Position numbers and translations under genes: made by a program
The notes under the pieces: model-generated
Seen by the model: the letters and a program-made list of their open reading frames with translations, nothing else
Databases searched by the model: none
What the model was told of the DNA's origin: nothing
Assembly: GCF_000620125.1 (NCBI RefSeq)
Contig: NZ_KK211075.1
Coordinates: forward strand, 15,240-79,239
DNA length: 64,000 bases
DNA from: Clostridiisalibacter paucivorans DSM 22131
Lineage (GTDB): Bacteria; Bacillota; Clostridia; Tissierellales; Clostridiisalibacteraceae
Reading direction: 5' to 3'
Shown here: piece after piece, positions 25,644-35,121 of the stretch
Position numbering within the stretch: the stretch's first letter is position 1
Layout of the letters: each line of letters opens with the position of its first letter

Positions 25644-27405
25644 CATATTCCTTTAGCTTCCTATAAAGGGTTGCCCTACTTATTCCCAATGATTGAGCTG
25701 CCTTTGTTATGGCATATTTACTATCTCCAAAATAGTCTATTGCCTTTTTTATTTCTCTTATCTCCAATTCCTTAATAGGTATAATTTCATCTTGTTTTTC
25801 CTTCTTTATTTCTATATCTCCATTTCTCAATCTAGGGGGCAAATCTAAATAAGTTATTTTATCAACAGTACACATATTTACAGCATATTCAATTGTATTC
25901 TCCAGTTCCCTTACATTACCATGCCATTTATAATTCATAAGGAGATTCAATGCATAATCATCAATATTGTAAATATTTTTATTTAATTTCCTATTACATT
26001 TTTCAAGGAAATGTGTCACTAAAATCCCTATATCTTCTACCCTCTCTCTTAATGGAGGAATATTTAATGGGATTACGTTTAATCTATAAAATAAATCTTT
26101 TCTGAATGCACCTTCTAAAACTTGCTTTTCCAAATTTTTATTTGTTGCAGCTATAATTCTCACATCTATAGGAATAAATTCCTTGCCTCCAACCTTTTCT
26201 ATTTCATACTCCTGTAATACCCTTAAAAGCTTTGTTTGGAGGTGTATCTGCATATCTCCAATCTCATCTAAAAAAATAGTGCCTCCATGGGCTAATTCAA
26301 ATTTACCTGCCTTTCCACCCTTCCTTGATCCAGTAAATGCTCCTTCCTCATATCCAAAAAGTTCACTCTCTAGTAACTGTTCAGGAATAGCAGCACAATT
26401 TATGGGAATGAAGGGCTTATTGGCTCTATCACTATGAAAATGTATAGCCCTAGCAAATAATTCTTTTCCCGTTCCACTTTCTCCTTGTATCAGCACTGTA
26501 GATGTTGATTCTGCTGCTTTTCTCCCCTGATCTTTTACCTTTTTTAAGCAGTCACTATTTCCTATAATATGTTCAAAGCTTGTCATCATAGTTCTTGTGG
26601 CAATATCATTGACTACACTTAGCACCTCAGAGATATTGCTAAATACAAAAACAAATCCAAGATTTTTTTCTCCTATCAATATGGGATTTGCATCAAATAC
26701 ACCTCTAAAATAATGTCCATTTCTTTTGTAACTAAACTCTCTATTTTTTATAGGTATACTACTTATAATAAAATTGTCTAGGTCAAAATCCCCCAACAAT
26801 GCTTTTATATCTTCATTATACAATTCATTTCCTTTTGTTTTAAATAATTGAGCAGCCTTCTTATTATAATGAATTATTAATCCTTTTTTATCAACAGCAA
26901 TAATACCCCTATCTACTGAATGTAATACTGTTTCCAATGCCTTTGCTAAAAGTTTTACTCTATGGGTCTTCTCCCTTTCTAGTAACTTTGATGCAATTAA
27001 ATCTGCCATTCTATTTAAATATTCCATAAGATTTGTCTTATTGTTTATAATAGCTTTTTTTTGACTCTCCTCAAATGCAATAAGTCCTATTACACCAATA
27101 GTCTTATCATTCACTTTTATAGGACAACAAACTTCCGCATATTCCTTACAGTCTTTTATATTTTCACATCTATGACATGCCACATGATTTCTAGGATTTT
27201 CAATAATAAAACCTTCTCCTTGCTCCAGTGCATAGCCAAATACAGAATATCTATTTACTTTTTCTCCAATATGGTTTTTGTACCTACCCGTGGCAGCTAT
27301 TCTATTCAAAGTATTGTCCACAATGGTCACATCAACCTTTATAACACTTTCTATAGCTTTAGCAATATTCTGGACACTTGAAGCAATATGAGCAAGCTTC
27401 ATCAT
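25633..27405 (-). CDS. Sigma-54 activator with cysteine-rich sensor (GAF-PAS-AAA-Fis)
   Basis: 590 residues. An N-terminal sensor (1-130) has the cluster C77-x2-C80-x5-C86-x6-C93-C94, then a PAS domain (about 155-260). The AAA+ core has GESGTGKE and the sigma-54 loop written GAFTGS instead of GAFTGA. The C-terminal Fis-type helix-turn-helix ends GISRATLYRKLKEYEI. It should bind an enhancer and open the sigma-54 promoter of the adjacent CyuA-like gene. The cysteine cluster could hold a metal or Fe-S cofactor, or react with sulfide or cysteine (inference). Start is ATG after GAGGTG. Confidence 0.88.
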   Translation of the reverse strand: MMKLAHIASSVQNIAKAIESVIKVDVTIVDNTLNRIAATGRYKNHIGEKVNRYSVFGYALEQGEGFIIENPRNHVACHRCENIKDCKEYAEVCCPIKVNDKTIGVIGLIAFEESQKKAIINNKTNLMEYLNRMADLIASKLLEREKTHRVKLLAKALETVLHSVDRGIIAVDKKGLIIHYNKKAAQLFKTKGNELYNEDIKALLGDFDLDNFIISSIPIKNREFSYKRNGHYFRGVFDANPILIGEKNLGFVFVFSNISEVLSVVNDIATRTMMTSFEHIIGNSDCLKKVKDQGRKAAESTSTVLIQGESGTGKELFARAIHFHSDRANKPFIPINCAAIPEQLLESELFGYEEGAFTGSRKGGKAGKFELAHGGTIFLDEIGDMQIHLQTKLLRVLQEYEIEKVGGKEFIPIDVRIIAATNKNLEKQVLEGAFRKDLFYRLNVIPLNIPPLRERVEDIGILVTHFLEKCNRKLNKNIYNIDDYALNLLMNYKWHGNVRELENTIEYAVNMCTVDKITYLDLPPRLRNGDIEIKKEKQDEIIPIKELEIREIKKAIDYFGDSKYAITKAAQSLGISRATLYRKLKEYEIK

Positions 27406-27483
27406 TAATCACCTCTCGTCTTTACTCATTAGACTTTTCAGATTGAGTATAAAAACTCCATATCTTCATTATAGCATAGATAG

Positions 27484-28272
27484 TTATTCTTCAAATATAA
27501 GTTGACTTTCTTTATTAAAAAAAGTTCTAAACCCTAAATGCACAAATACAATTGTAGTCAATGTAACACTGCCTAGAATCCCTAACATGATTGCAATTTG
27601 ATACTGTATAGCAGTAACAGGTGATATACCTGATAGTATCTGACCTGTCATCATCCCAGGCAAAAATACTATACCCATTCCCACCATAGAATTGATAGTG
27701 GGTAAAATTGCAGAATCGAATGCACTATTTACAATTTTTTTAGATGCCATTTTAGGCGTTGCTCCAAGCATCAATGCAGATTCAATAATATGTCTTTGGC
27801 TATACATCCCATCTACTAACCTATTTACCCCTAATGAAATGCCCGTCATAGAGTTCCCTATAAGCATACCTGCTATGGGAATAAAATACCTAGGATTATA
27901 CCAAGGAGATATATGTATAACTACAAATAAGAAAAAAATAAGTGTGGATAATGTGCCTATAACCATAGACAATGCAATTATTTTCTTAACTTTATTAGAA
28001 AGCTTAATTTTACATCTTTTATATATATTATTAATAGCAAATGCTTCCATCACCACAATTATTAAAATTGTAATTATAGGATTCATTATATCAAATACAT
28101 AAATGAGTACATACCCTGTTAAAATCAATTGTAAAGTCATTCTTATGGCAGAAATCAATATTTGCCTTTCTCTAGATATACCTCTAATCTTTACTACTAC
28201 CAATACAATTACTACAAAAATATAGGCAGCTAACATCTGGAATATATTCAGATCTATAATATTATTGTTCAT
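27484..28272 (-). CDS. fetB: FetB/YbbM-family ABC permease (UPF0014)
   Basis: 262 residues with about seven membrane helices. Family blocks are RGISRERQILISAIRMTLQL near 30, RYFIPIAGMLIGNSMTGISL near 131 and GMVFLPGMMTGQILSG (seen here as GIVFLPGMMTGQILSG) near 203. FetB with FetA forms an exporter linked to iron homeostasis in E. coli. It overlaps the ATPase gene by 11 bases and is last in a PadR-ATPase-permease operon. Confidence 0.88.
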   Translation of the reverse strand: MNNNIIDLNIFQMLAAYIFVVIVLVVVKIRGISRERQILISAIRMTLQLILTGYVLIYVFDIMNPIITILIIVVMEAFAINNIYKRCKIKLSNKVKKIIALSMVIGTLSTLIFFLFVVIHISPWYNPRYFIPIAGMLIGNSMTGISLGVNRLVDGMYSQRHIIESALMLGATPKMASKKIVNSAFDSAILPTINSMVGMGIVFLPGMMTGQILSGISPVTAIQYQIAIMLGILGSVTLTTIVFVHLGFRTFFNKESQLIFEE

Positions 28273-28912
28273 TGCCCAATTCTCCCTTATTGATTATTTG
28301 ACCTGATTTTACTTCAATAATATTGTCTGCAAAATTTTCAGCAATTTTCTTTGAATGGGTGACCATTATAAGTGTCTTGTCCATTTTTTTAGTATATTCT
28401 ACCAATTTCCTTATTATCATATCTTCTGTCTGTTCATCTAATGATGAAGATGGTTCATCTAGTAAATACACCTCAGGATCCAATAACATTATTCTAGCAA
28501 GTGCAAGCCTTTGTTTCTCACCACCAGATAGGTTTTCAGCATCTTCATCTAATTGTTTATTTAATTTAACTTCCTCTAATACTCTATACATTTTTTCATC
28601 TGACACAATAGGTACTTGAGAAAAATATAGTCCCATCAATAAATTATGTCTTATATTTCCATCAAATATTGCTGGCGTTTGAGATAACATTATAACTTTT
28701 CTTCTCAATTCAACAGAATCAATATCTCTTAAAGACTGCTTTTTATAAAAGATCTTTCCGCTGTCATAACTAACTAGTTTATTTAACAACTTCAATAGGG
28801 TTGTCTTTCCACTGCCGCTTTCGCCAACAATACATGTGATTTTCCCACTGGGAATTGTAAGATTTTTTATATCTAATATATTTTTATATTTTACTTTCTG
28901 AAGACTGAACAC
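28262..28912 (-). CDS. fetA: FetA-family ABC ATPase
   Basis: 216 residues: Walker A GESGSGKTT, Q loop MLSQTPAIFDGNIRHNL, signature NLSGGEKQR, Walker B VYLLDEPSSSLD and H loop MVTHS. GTG at 28912 lies 7 bases after GAGGAGGG and is preferred over the in-frame ATG at 28960, which would overlap the PadR gene. It energises the FetB-like permease. Confidence 0.88.
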   Translation of the reverse strand: MFSLQKVKYKNILDIKNLTIPSGKITCIVGESGSGKTTLLKLLNKLVSYDSGKIFYKKQSLRDIDSVELRRKVIMLSQTPAIFDGNIRHNLLMGLYFSQVPIVSDEKMYRVLEEVKLNKQLDEDAENLSGGEKQRLALARIMLLDPEVYLLDEPSSSLDEQTEDMIIRKLVEYTKKMDKTLIMVTHSKKIAENFADNIIEVKSGQIINKGELGNEQ

Positions 28913-28931
28913 AAAATTTCCCTCCTCTTTA

Positions 28932-29240
28932 TCAATCTTTAATTTCATGGAATAGTTCATATGCCCTTTCCTTAGCTTTTTCCAAAACCCCTATACCATC
29001 ATTTGTTATCTTATAATATTTTCTTACCCTTCCACTGACAACTCTCTCTTCTTTTTCAAGAAGCCCTTCAGACTCCATCATATGTAGCAAAGGATATAAA
29101 GTCCCAGGACTCATATCGTATCCATGTTCATCCAATTCTTTTATCATCCATGAACCATAAAAAGGCTCTTCTTTAGCATGATGTAATATATGGATTTGAA
29201 TGAATCCTAAAAATAATCTCCTCATGATTTTATTCTTCAT
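28932..29240 (-). CDS. PadR-family transcriptional regulator
   Basis: 102 residues: a winged helix-turn-helix with the PadR signature MSPGTLYPLLHMMESEGLL and a C-terminal dimerisation helix (KITNDGIGVLEKAKERAYELF). It is first in the operon with the FetAB-like exporter, 19 bases before the ATPase start, so it probably represses the operon until a signal is bound. A perfect dyad in its promoter is a candidate operator. Confidence 0.88.
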   Translation of the reverse strand: MKNKIMRRLFLGFIQIHILHHAKEEPFYGSWMIKELDEHGYDMSPGTLYPLLHMMESEGLLEKEERVVSGRVRKYYKITNDGIGVLEKAKERAYELFHEIKD

Positions 29241-29265
29241 CTACACCACCTCAAATTCCATTTTT

Positions 29266-29282
29266 ATATCGTATTCCGATAT
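29266..29282. promoter_or_regulatory. Candidate PadR operator
   Basis: ATATCG-TATTC-CGATAT, a perfect 6-bp inverted repeat 26 bases upstream of the padR-like start codon. A further TCGATAT follows at 29289, suggesting extended or tandem half-sites. Confidence 0.5.
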
Positions 29283-29348
29283 CAGTTTTCGATATATATT
29301 ATATCATATTATTATAATTCATTGAAATATGATAAAAGAAATAAAAGA

Positions 29349-29399
29349 GTTAGTAGTTAATGGTTGAAATCCTATGGATTTCAACCATTAACTACTAAC
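29349..29399 (-). terminator. 24-bp perfect hairpin (heptad family)
   Basis: Bases 29349-29372 and 29376-29399 are fully complementary with a 3-base loop. The left arm opens GTTAGTA-GTTAATG-GTTG. On the minus strand it is followed by TCTTTTATTTC and ends the amidohydrolase transcript. Confidence 0.8.
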
Positions 29400-29437
29400 C
29401 ACTAACTAATACCTAATAACTGCCTTCTCCCTTAATT

Positions 29438-30862
29438 TTACAATTTATTATTCTTCATAAACTGAGCATTAGTGCCATTTATTTCAAAAAACTCCTTTGA
29501 TGCCCTCTGACCAATACTATGAGTATATTTACCAACAGCTTCAAGATACTCTTCCTCATCTATACCAGTGATCTTCCCATCTTTGAGTATAATTTTCCCA
29601 TCAACTACGGAGAGGACTACTTCTTCCCCCCTAGCACTATAGACTAGATTCGGCACTATATTCCTCATTGGAATAGTGAAAACCGGTGACATCGATGGTC
29701 TTCTAATATCTATAGCTATAAAATCTGCTCTTTTACCAATTTCTAATGACCCAACTAATTCTCCTAATCCCACTGCCCTCGCCCCCTCAATGGTAGCCAT
29801 TCTAAGTGCCTTCCACGCAGGCATGACTTCTGGATCTCTATATTTTATCTTATTAAAAAGTGTAACTAGTTTCATTTCATTTATTATATTGTGACAATTA
29901 TTCCCTGGAGCTTGATCTGAACCAAGGGCTACATTACCACCAACTTGTTGAAATACAGTTGAAGGTGGTACAATTCCATCTATAATACCTATAGATCCTG
30001 GACATACAATCATTGAAGCTCCACTTTTAGCCAATATTTTGGCTTCATCATCGTCGGCATCAGTTAGATGTACAGCTACTAATGTTTCATCTAAATATCC
30101 TATTTCTTTTAACCATTGGATAGGCCTTTTATTATATCTTTTTACAATTTGGTAGGTTTCTCTGTCTCCTTGCTGGGTATGCATATGAATCTTTGTGTTT
30201 TTTCTCTTTGCCTCTTTTTGAATCTTTAATAGTAGTTCTTTACTTACAAAATCAGGTCCTTGTGGACCAAAAAGTATCTTAATCCTTCCATTGCCTTTAT
30301 TATGCCATCTATTATATAATTCTATATTCCGTTGAAAAGACTTTTCACCCAAGGATTCATCAAACTCATATAATTCTTTTGGTTTATATACTCTTTTTTC
30401 TGCATTTCGTATAGTCTGAGTAATATTTCCCCTTGCCCCAATTTTATAAATGAAATTACAGACAGGATTCATATATGATTCATAGTCTCCCAAGGTAGTA
30501 GTCCCTGACTTTATTGCTTCTATAATAGCCAATTTACTTCCAGCAAATTTTTCTTCCTTTGTAACTACATTGTCAAAGGGTTGCAGCCCATACATCATCC
30601 AATTATTAGTATCTTGAGCAAGCCCTCTCATAATAGCTAATCCCGTATGCATATGGGCATCTATAAATCCAGGAAAGATAGCATGATGTTTCAATAACAG
30701 GACTTCTTCACCAATATATGTTTTATCAATGATGTCTTCATTATCTATTGCCACAATCTTTCCTGAATCAACCACCATAGCAACTTTTGATTTATATCCA
30801 ACACCTTGCCCCTCCATAGTATAAAAATGAGGTGCCTTTACTATCATGTCCACCCTTTTCAT
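29438..30862 (-). CDS. TRZ/ATZ-family amidohydrolase (aminohydrolase)
   Basis: 474 residues. The metal-dependent TIM barrel has PGFIDAHMHTG with the first His pair, a third His in KIHMHTQQGD, the fourth in AVHLTDADD and the Asp in ALGSDQAPGNN. N- and C-terminal strands form the usual composite beta-sandwich. It resembles SsnA/guanine-deaminase-like enzymes that remove amino or chloro groups from ring compounds, but the exact substrate cannot be read. ATG at 30862 follows AAGGGGAG; the longer start at 30919 is not supported. A single-gene unit. Confidence 0.82.
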   Translation of the reverse strand: MKRVDMIVKAPHFYTMEGQGVGYKSKVAMVVDSGKIVAIDNEDIIDKTYIGEEVLLLKHHAIFPGFIDAHMHTGLAIMRGLAQDTNNWMMYGLQPFDNVVTKEEKFAGSKLAIIEAIKSGTTTLGDYESYMNPVCNFIYKIGARGNITQTIRNAEKRVYKPKELYEFDESLGEKSFQRNIELYNRWHNKGNGRIKILFGPQGPDFVSKELLLKIQKEAKRKNTKIHMHTQQGDRETYQIVKRYNKRPIQWLKEIGYLDETLVAVHLTDADDDEAKILAKSGASMIVCPGSIGIIDGIVPPSTVFQQVGGNVALGSDQAPGNNCHNIINEMKLVTLFNKIKYRDPEVMPAWKALRMATIEGARAVGLGELVGSLEIGKRADFIAIDIRRPSMSPVFTIPMRNIVPNLVYSARGEEVVLSVVDGKIILKDGKITGIDEEEYLEAVGKYTHSIGQRASKEFFEINGTNAQFMKNNKL

Positions 30863-31046
30863 ATCTTCTCCCCTTCTCATGTAAAAATATATTTTCATAT
30901 AACATCTTTCATCTTCCAAAATACCACAATAATTCCAATCATTAATTCCTCAAACTAATTGTATCTATTGGATATACTAACTATTTCTACAATAATATGT
31001 ATTTTCCTCTTTTAAAGGTATATTCTTTGTAAAATTTGCCATATAT

Positions 31047-31064
31047 AGCTATTAACTACTAACT
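31047..31064. repeat. Heptad-phased dispersed element (half copy)
   Basis: The minus-strand reading is GTTAGTA-GTTAATA-GCT, matching the left arm of the other elements. It lies in the divergent promoter region 30863-31151, which otherwise holds no feature I can support. Confidence 0.45.
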
Positions 31065-31151
31065 TAATATGTATGTAATTTATTTGTAATGAGTTTATAA
31101 TATAGTTATTATATAATATATCTGTATATGTAATATTGGAGGTTTTTTATA

Positions 31152-31862
31152 TTGAAAAGAGTATTAGGTGCTATAAGAAAAGCTGTAGAAGAATATAATC
31201 TAATAGAAGAAGGTGATAGGGTTGCTGTAGGTGTTTCAGGAGGAAAAGATAGTATGATTTTACTCCACGCTTTAAAACTTTTTCAGCGATTTAGCCCTGT
31301 TAAGTATGATTTAGAAGCTATTACTGTTAGTTTAGGATTTAAAGATTTTGACTTAAATCCTATTAAAGAATTTTGTAAAACTATAGATGTTCCTTATACC
31401 ATAGAAGAAACACAGATTGCCGAAATAATATTTGATATTAGAAAAGAAAAAAATCCATGTTCCCTATGTGCTAAAATGCGTAGAGGCGTCCTTCATAACT
31501 CTATGAAGAAAAGGGGACTCAATGTTTTGGCATTGGGACATCATAGTGATGATGCTATAGAGACATTATTTATTAGTATGTTTTATTCAGGTAGATTGGC
31601 TACTTTTTCTCCTAAAACCTATTTATCTAGAAAAGATATCTATGCCATACGACCGATGATATATGTCACAGAGGCTCAAATAATAGGTGCAATGAGAAAA
31701 CACAATATACCAATAGTAGAAAGCCCCTGCCCGATGGACAAGAATACAAAACGAGAAGAGGTAAAGCAACTTATGAAAAAAATATACAAAGACATCCCCG
31801 ATGCACGAGATAGGATAATCACATCTATAAAAAATAAAGACCAGTTAAATTTATGGTTTTAG
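31152..31862 (+). CDS. TtcA-like tRNA 2-thiolation PP-loop ATPase
   Basis: 236 residues: the PP-loop VGVSGGKDSM (27-36), CSLCAKMRRG with a CxxC pair near residue 97, LGHHSDDAIETL in the middle and a third cysteine in ESPCPMDKNTKR. This matches the TtcA/TtuA group that thiolates tRNA bases using a [4Fe-4S] cluster. Start is TTG, 7 bases after TTGGAGG. The ORF end overlaps only the longer, rejected reading of the next gene. Confidence 0.85.
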   Translation: MKRVLGAIRKAVEEYNLIEEGDRVAVGVSGGKDSMILLHALKLFQRFSPVKYDLEAITVSLGFKDFDLNPIKEFCKTIDVPYTIEETQIAEIIFDIRKEKNPCSLCAKMRRGVLHNSMKKRGLNVLALGHHSDDAIETLFISMFYSGRLATFSPKTYLSRKDIYAIRPMIYVTEAQIIGAMRKHNIPIVESPCPMDKNTKREEVKQLMKKIYKDIPDARDRIITSIKNKDQLNLWF

Positions 31863-31885
31863 AAAATAAGAAAGGAGTTTGCGGT

Positions 31886-34732
31886 ATGAATAGATTCATT
31901 AAAAAAATTATAGTTGGTACTGTTGCCACATCTGTTTTTTTCTCAAGTTTTAGTGTTGGATGGGCTGTAGACTTTGGAAAAGCCTTTTTAATCCATGAGG
32001 ATACTTCCATAGAAAAAATAACTAGTTCAGTAACCTATGAACATATACGAAGATTTACATCTGAAGGTTGGATAAATATAAATGTGGTACGAGCTGATTT
32101 AACTGATAAATATACAGATGTAATCCCACTATTTAGTAAAAATGGACTTTCCTCTAGAGGAAGAATATCTCAAATGGTTAAAGATTCCCAAGCAGTAGCT
32201 GGAATAAATGGAGACTTTTTCGCTACATATCATAAGTCTTCTCCACTGGGCACTATGATTTCTAACGGAGATATGCTGGCGTCACCAATGAGCAATGTCC
32301 AAGATTTGCCTGTGTTATCTATATCTGAAAATAAATTTGCCAATATAGATATATGGCAATGGAATATGGAGGTTATCACTCAAAATGGAACTCCTATAAC
32401 TGTATACTCTTTAAATAAAGATGCAAAGGTCTATGGAGAAGTAAGGATGTTTAATAAATATTGGGGAGAAAAGACATTGGGAAATACTTTCTTCAATGAT
32501 ATGGCTGAAGTCATAATAGAAGATGGCATAGTTACTGATATAAGAGTAGGACAAGAACCTACAGATATGCCTGAGGATGGTTTTGTATTAGTAGGAAGGG
32601 ATAATGCAAAGGACCTTTTATTAAATAGTTTTAACATAGGAGATGAAGCAATGCTCAATATAACAACGTCTCCCAATTTTGAAGAAATTTCAGCAGCCAT
32701 AGGTGGAGGCTCCCTATTAGTTAAAAATGGACAGATGACAGAATTTGCTATAAATATAAAGGGTAACCACCCCAGAACAGCTGCAGGAATTACACAAAAT
32801 AAAGACACACTTATTATGGTTACTGTGGATGGACGACATAAATCATTTAAAGGTGTAAGTCAAGAAACTATGGCACAAATAATGATAGACTTAGGTGCAT
32901 ATGATGCTATAAATCTAGATGGAGGAGGCTCTACTACTATGGCTATAGCTCCAAAAGATAAAGATGAGCCCATTGTAGTTAATCATCCCTCCGATGGTAA
33001 TCAGAGATCTGTCATAAATGGTCTAGGGGTATATTCAAGTGCACCACAAAGAGATTTAGATTATATAGAAATAATAACTAAAGATACAAATGTTTTTCCA
33101 GACACTTCAAGGGAATTTTTCATAAAGGGATATGATAAATATAATAATCCTGTAGCAGTAGATATAGAAGATGTAGATTTTGATATTGATGGTATTGAAG
33201 GAGAGTTTAATGAAAATATATTGATACCAAAGGAATCAGGAGAAGCTACAGTAACTGCCCGATATAAAGGAGAAAAGAATGAACTAGATATAACAGTATT
33301 AAATCCGGTAAACGAAATCGTCATAGAAGAAGATCAAATCCACCTAGACACTGATTCAGAAGTAGATTTATCTAAGATATTTGATGATATCTATGGTATA
33401 AATAATGATGGATTCATGTCTAAAATATCTCCTAAAGATATAAAATGGGAGATATCAGGTGATATAGGTGATATAGAAGACGGTATCCTCTACACCAATA
33501 AAGAACCCTCTTCTGGTGCATTGACCGCATATATTGGACAAGGAGTAAAAAATGTACTGGCTTCAATAGGTTACAAAGAGTTCTCATTGGAAGGTTTTGA
33601 AGATATATCTAAACTTGATTTTAGTTCTTATCCAGATACTGTGACAGGTAAAATAACCTTAGATAGAGAAGATAAAGAAGGTTCATCGTCAGCTAAACTG
33701 ATGTATGACTTTACTACTACTGATGACACTAGAGCCGCATATTTAAATTTTGGCGAACAAGGTTTACCCATAAACTCTGTGCCAGATAAACTTGGCATGT
33801 GGGTATATGGTAATAATAGTAACCATTGGGTCAGAGGAAAAATAAAGGACAGCAAAAACAAAAGTTATAATATAGATTTTGCCCAAAGAGTAGACTGGGA
33901 AGGATGGAAGTGGATAACAGCAAATATCCCATCAAATATATCTGGTCCCATAACTTTAGACAAGATATATGTAGTAGAAACTAGTCCTATAAATAAAGAT
34001 ATTGGTCACATATTATTTGATGATTTAAAAGCACTTTATCATACAGAATTTGATATGATGGTTCTTCCAGAAGAAACATCTATAAAAGATCAAAAAAATA
34101 GACATGTAGAGCTAGAAGAAGGTGGTCTTAAATTCACTATATTTAACCATATCAACAATACAGATAATCTACTAAAACACCAAATAAATAATAAGATTTC
34201 AAAAATATTAAATGATGATAAAGTAGCATTTACCTTTAGTCCATTAAATGATATATTACTAGAGGATAAAAATACAAATATTGTCCCTATAACCAATGGA
34301 TCTAAAGCATTTAGCCATGGTGATTCCGTATTTATGCAATTAGATGATAGTAATGGAGGCATAAGAAATACAGATGCTCAACAATGGTTGTGGCTTAAAA
34401 ACTATCTCTATAATTCTAATGAGAAAAATGTAGTGATACTTATGCCTGAACCTATATTTGGAAGTAATGGTTTTTCAGACGATTTAGAAGCCGATTTATT
34501 CCACAGAGTTTTAAAAGATTTCTTGAACTTTGACAAAGAAATATGGGTAATATATGGAGGAAACAAGACTAAAGTTAATCTAAAAGATGGTATAAGGTAT
34601 ATGGAAATAGACAAAGGAAGTCTAGGAAATGATTTAAACATTGACAATATTTCTTATATGGAATTCACAATTAATGGAGAAGAAATTACTTATGAAATAT
34701 TACCTCTTTTCCCTGAAAAAGAGTCAAAATAA
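31886..34732 (+). CDS. Secreted phosphodiester glycosidase (NAGPA)-domain protein
   Basis: 948 residues with a signal peptide (IIVGTVATSVFFSSFSVGWA). The NAGPA/DUF2233 catalytic domain spans about 55-390, with INGDFFATYH, FEEISAAIGGGSLLV and NLDGGGSTTMAI. Ig-like and beta-sandwich segments follow (about 395-730), then a C-terminal domain that looks like a metallophosphatase fold but shows no clear His/Asp metal motif. It is exported and probably acts on cell-wall or exopolysaccharide phosphodiesters. ATG at 31886 follows AAAGGAG. It has no SLH or sortase anchor. Confidence 0.8.
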   Translation: MNRFIKKIIVGTVATSVFFSSFSVGWAVDFGKAFLIHEDTSIEKITSSVTYEHIRRFTSEGWININVVRADLTDKYTDVIPLFSKNGLSSRGRISQMVKDSQAVAGINGDFFATYHKSSPLGTMISNGDMLASPMSNVQDLPVLSISENKFANIDIWQWNMEVITQNGTPITVYSLNKDAKVYGEVRMFNKYWGEKTLGNTFFNDMAEVIIEDGIVTDIRVGQEPTDMPEDGFVLVGRDNAKDLLLNSFNIGDEAMLNITTSPNFEEISAAIGGGSLLVKNGQMTEFAINIKGNHPRTAAGITQNKDTLIMVTVDGRHKSFKGVSQETMAQIMIDLGAYDAINLDGGGSTTMAIAPKDKDEPIVVNHPSDGNQRSVINGLGVYSSAPQRDLDYIEIITKDTNVFPDTSREFFIKGYDKYNNPVAVDIEDVDFDIDGIEGEFNENILIPKESGEATVTARYKGEKNELDITVLNPVNEIVIEEDQIHLDTDSEVDLSKIFDDIYGINNDGFMSKISPKDIKWEISGDIGDIEDGILYTNKEPSSGALTAYIGQGVKNVLASIGYKEFSLEGFEDISKLDFSSYPDTVTGKITLDREDKEGSSSAKLMYDFTTTDDTRAAYLNFGEQGLPINSVPDKLGMWVYGNNSNHWVRGKIKDSKNKSYNIDFAQRVDWEGWKWITANIPSNISGPITLDKIYVVETSPINKDIGHILFDDLKALYHTEFDMMVLPEETSIKDQKNRHVELEEGGLKFTIFNHINNTDNLLKHQINNKISKILNDDKVAFTFSPLNDILLEDKNTNIVPITNGSKAFSHGDSVFMQLDDSNGGIRNTDAQQWLWLKNYLYNSNEKNVVILMPEPIFGSNGFSDDLEADLFHRVLKDFLNFDKEIWVIYGGNKTKVNLKDGIRYMEIDKGSLGNDLNIDNISYMEFTINGEEITYEILPLFPEKESK

Positions 34733-34892
34733 TATCATAAATAAATTTCCATATAGTTCAAATTCTAGTTCTATATAAGATTTTCAAATAACAGTTTATT
34801 GCAGTTTAATGTTTCTGTTGGTATATAGTGGGTACAAATTTCATAAGATATTATCCTAACATTTTACTACTCAATTAAAAGCAGGTGATTCT

Positions 34893-35066
34893 ATGTATAA
34901 TAAAAATAACTTTACAAATTTAAATGATGAAATTGAAGAGATTAGGGACAAGCTCAATGAATCTATTTCATTAGGAGAAGATCCTAACAAGATACTAAAG
35001 ATAAGTCAACAATTAGACAAACTTCTTTCATTATATTATCGTAAAAAAAATAATCAAGTTAAATAA
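34893..35066 (+). CDS. Spo0E-like aspartyl-phosphate phosphatase, 57 residues
   Basis: A short ORF with ATG at 34893 after GCAGGTG. It reads MYNKNNFTNLNDEIEEIRDK at the start and contains ILKISQQLDKLLSLYY at residues 34-49. The SQQLDxLLxxYY block is the Spo0E family signature, with the SxxxD core. The protein would oppose Spo0A phosphorylation. It is followed 1 base later by a strong shared terminator and preceded by 160 bases of non-coding DNA, so it is a single-gene unit. Confidence 0.78.
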   Translation: MYNKNNFTNLNDEIEEIRDKLNESISLGEDPNKILKISQQLDKLLSLYYRKKNNQVK

Positions 35067-35102
35067 TAAAAGCCCGATGTTTTATAAAACATCGGGCTTT
35101 TA
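35067..35102. terminator. Shared terminator, Spo0E-like and SLH genes
   Basis: A near-perfect palindrome with a GCCCGATGTTTTA stem and T-rich flanks on both strands, between convergent genes. Confidence 0.9.
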
Positions 35103-35121
35103 TTATTTTTAATTAAAATCA

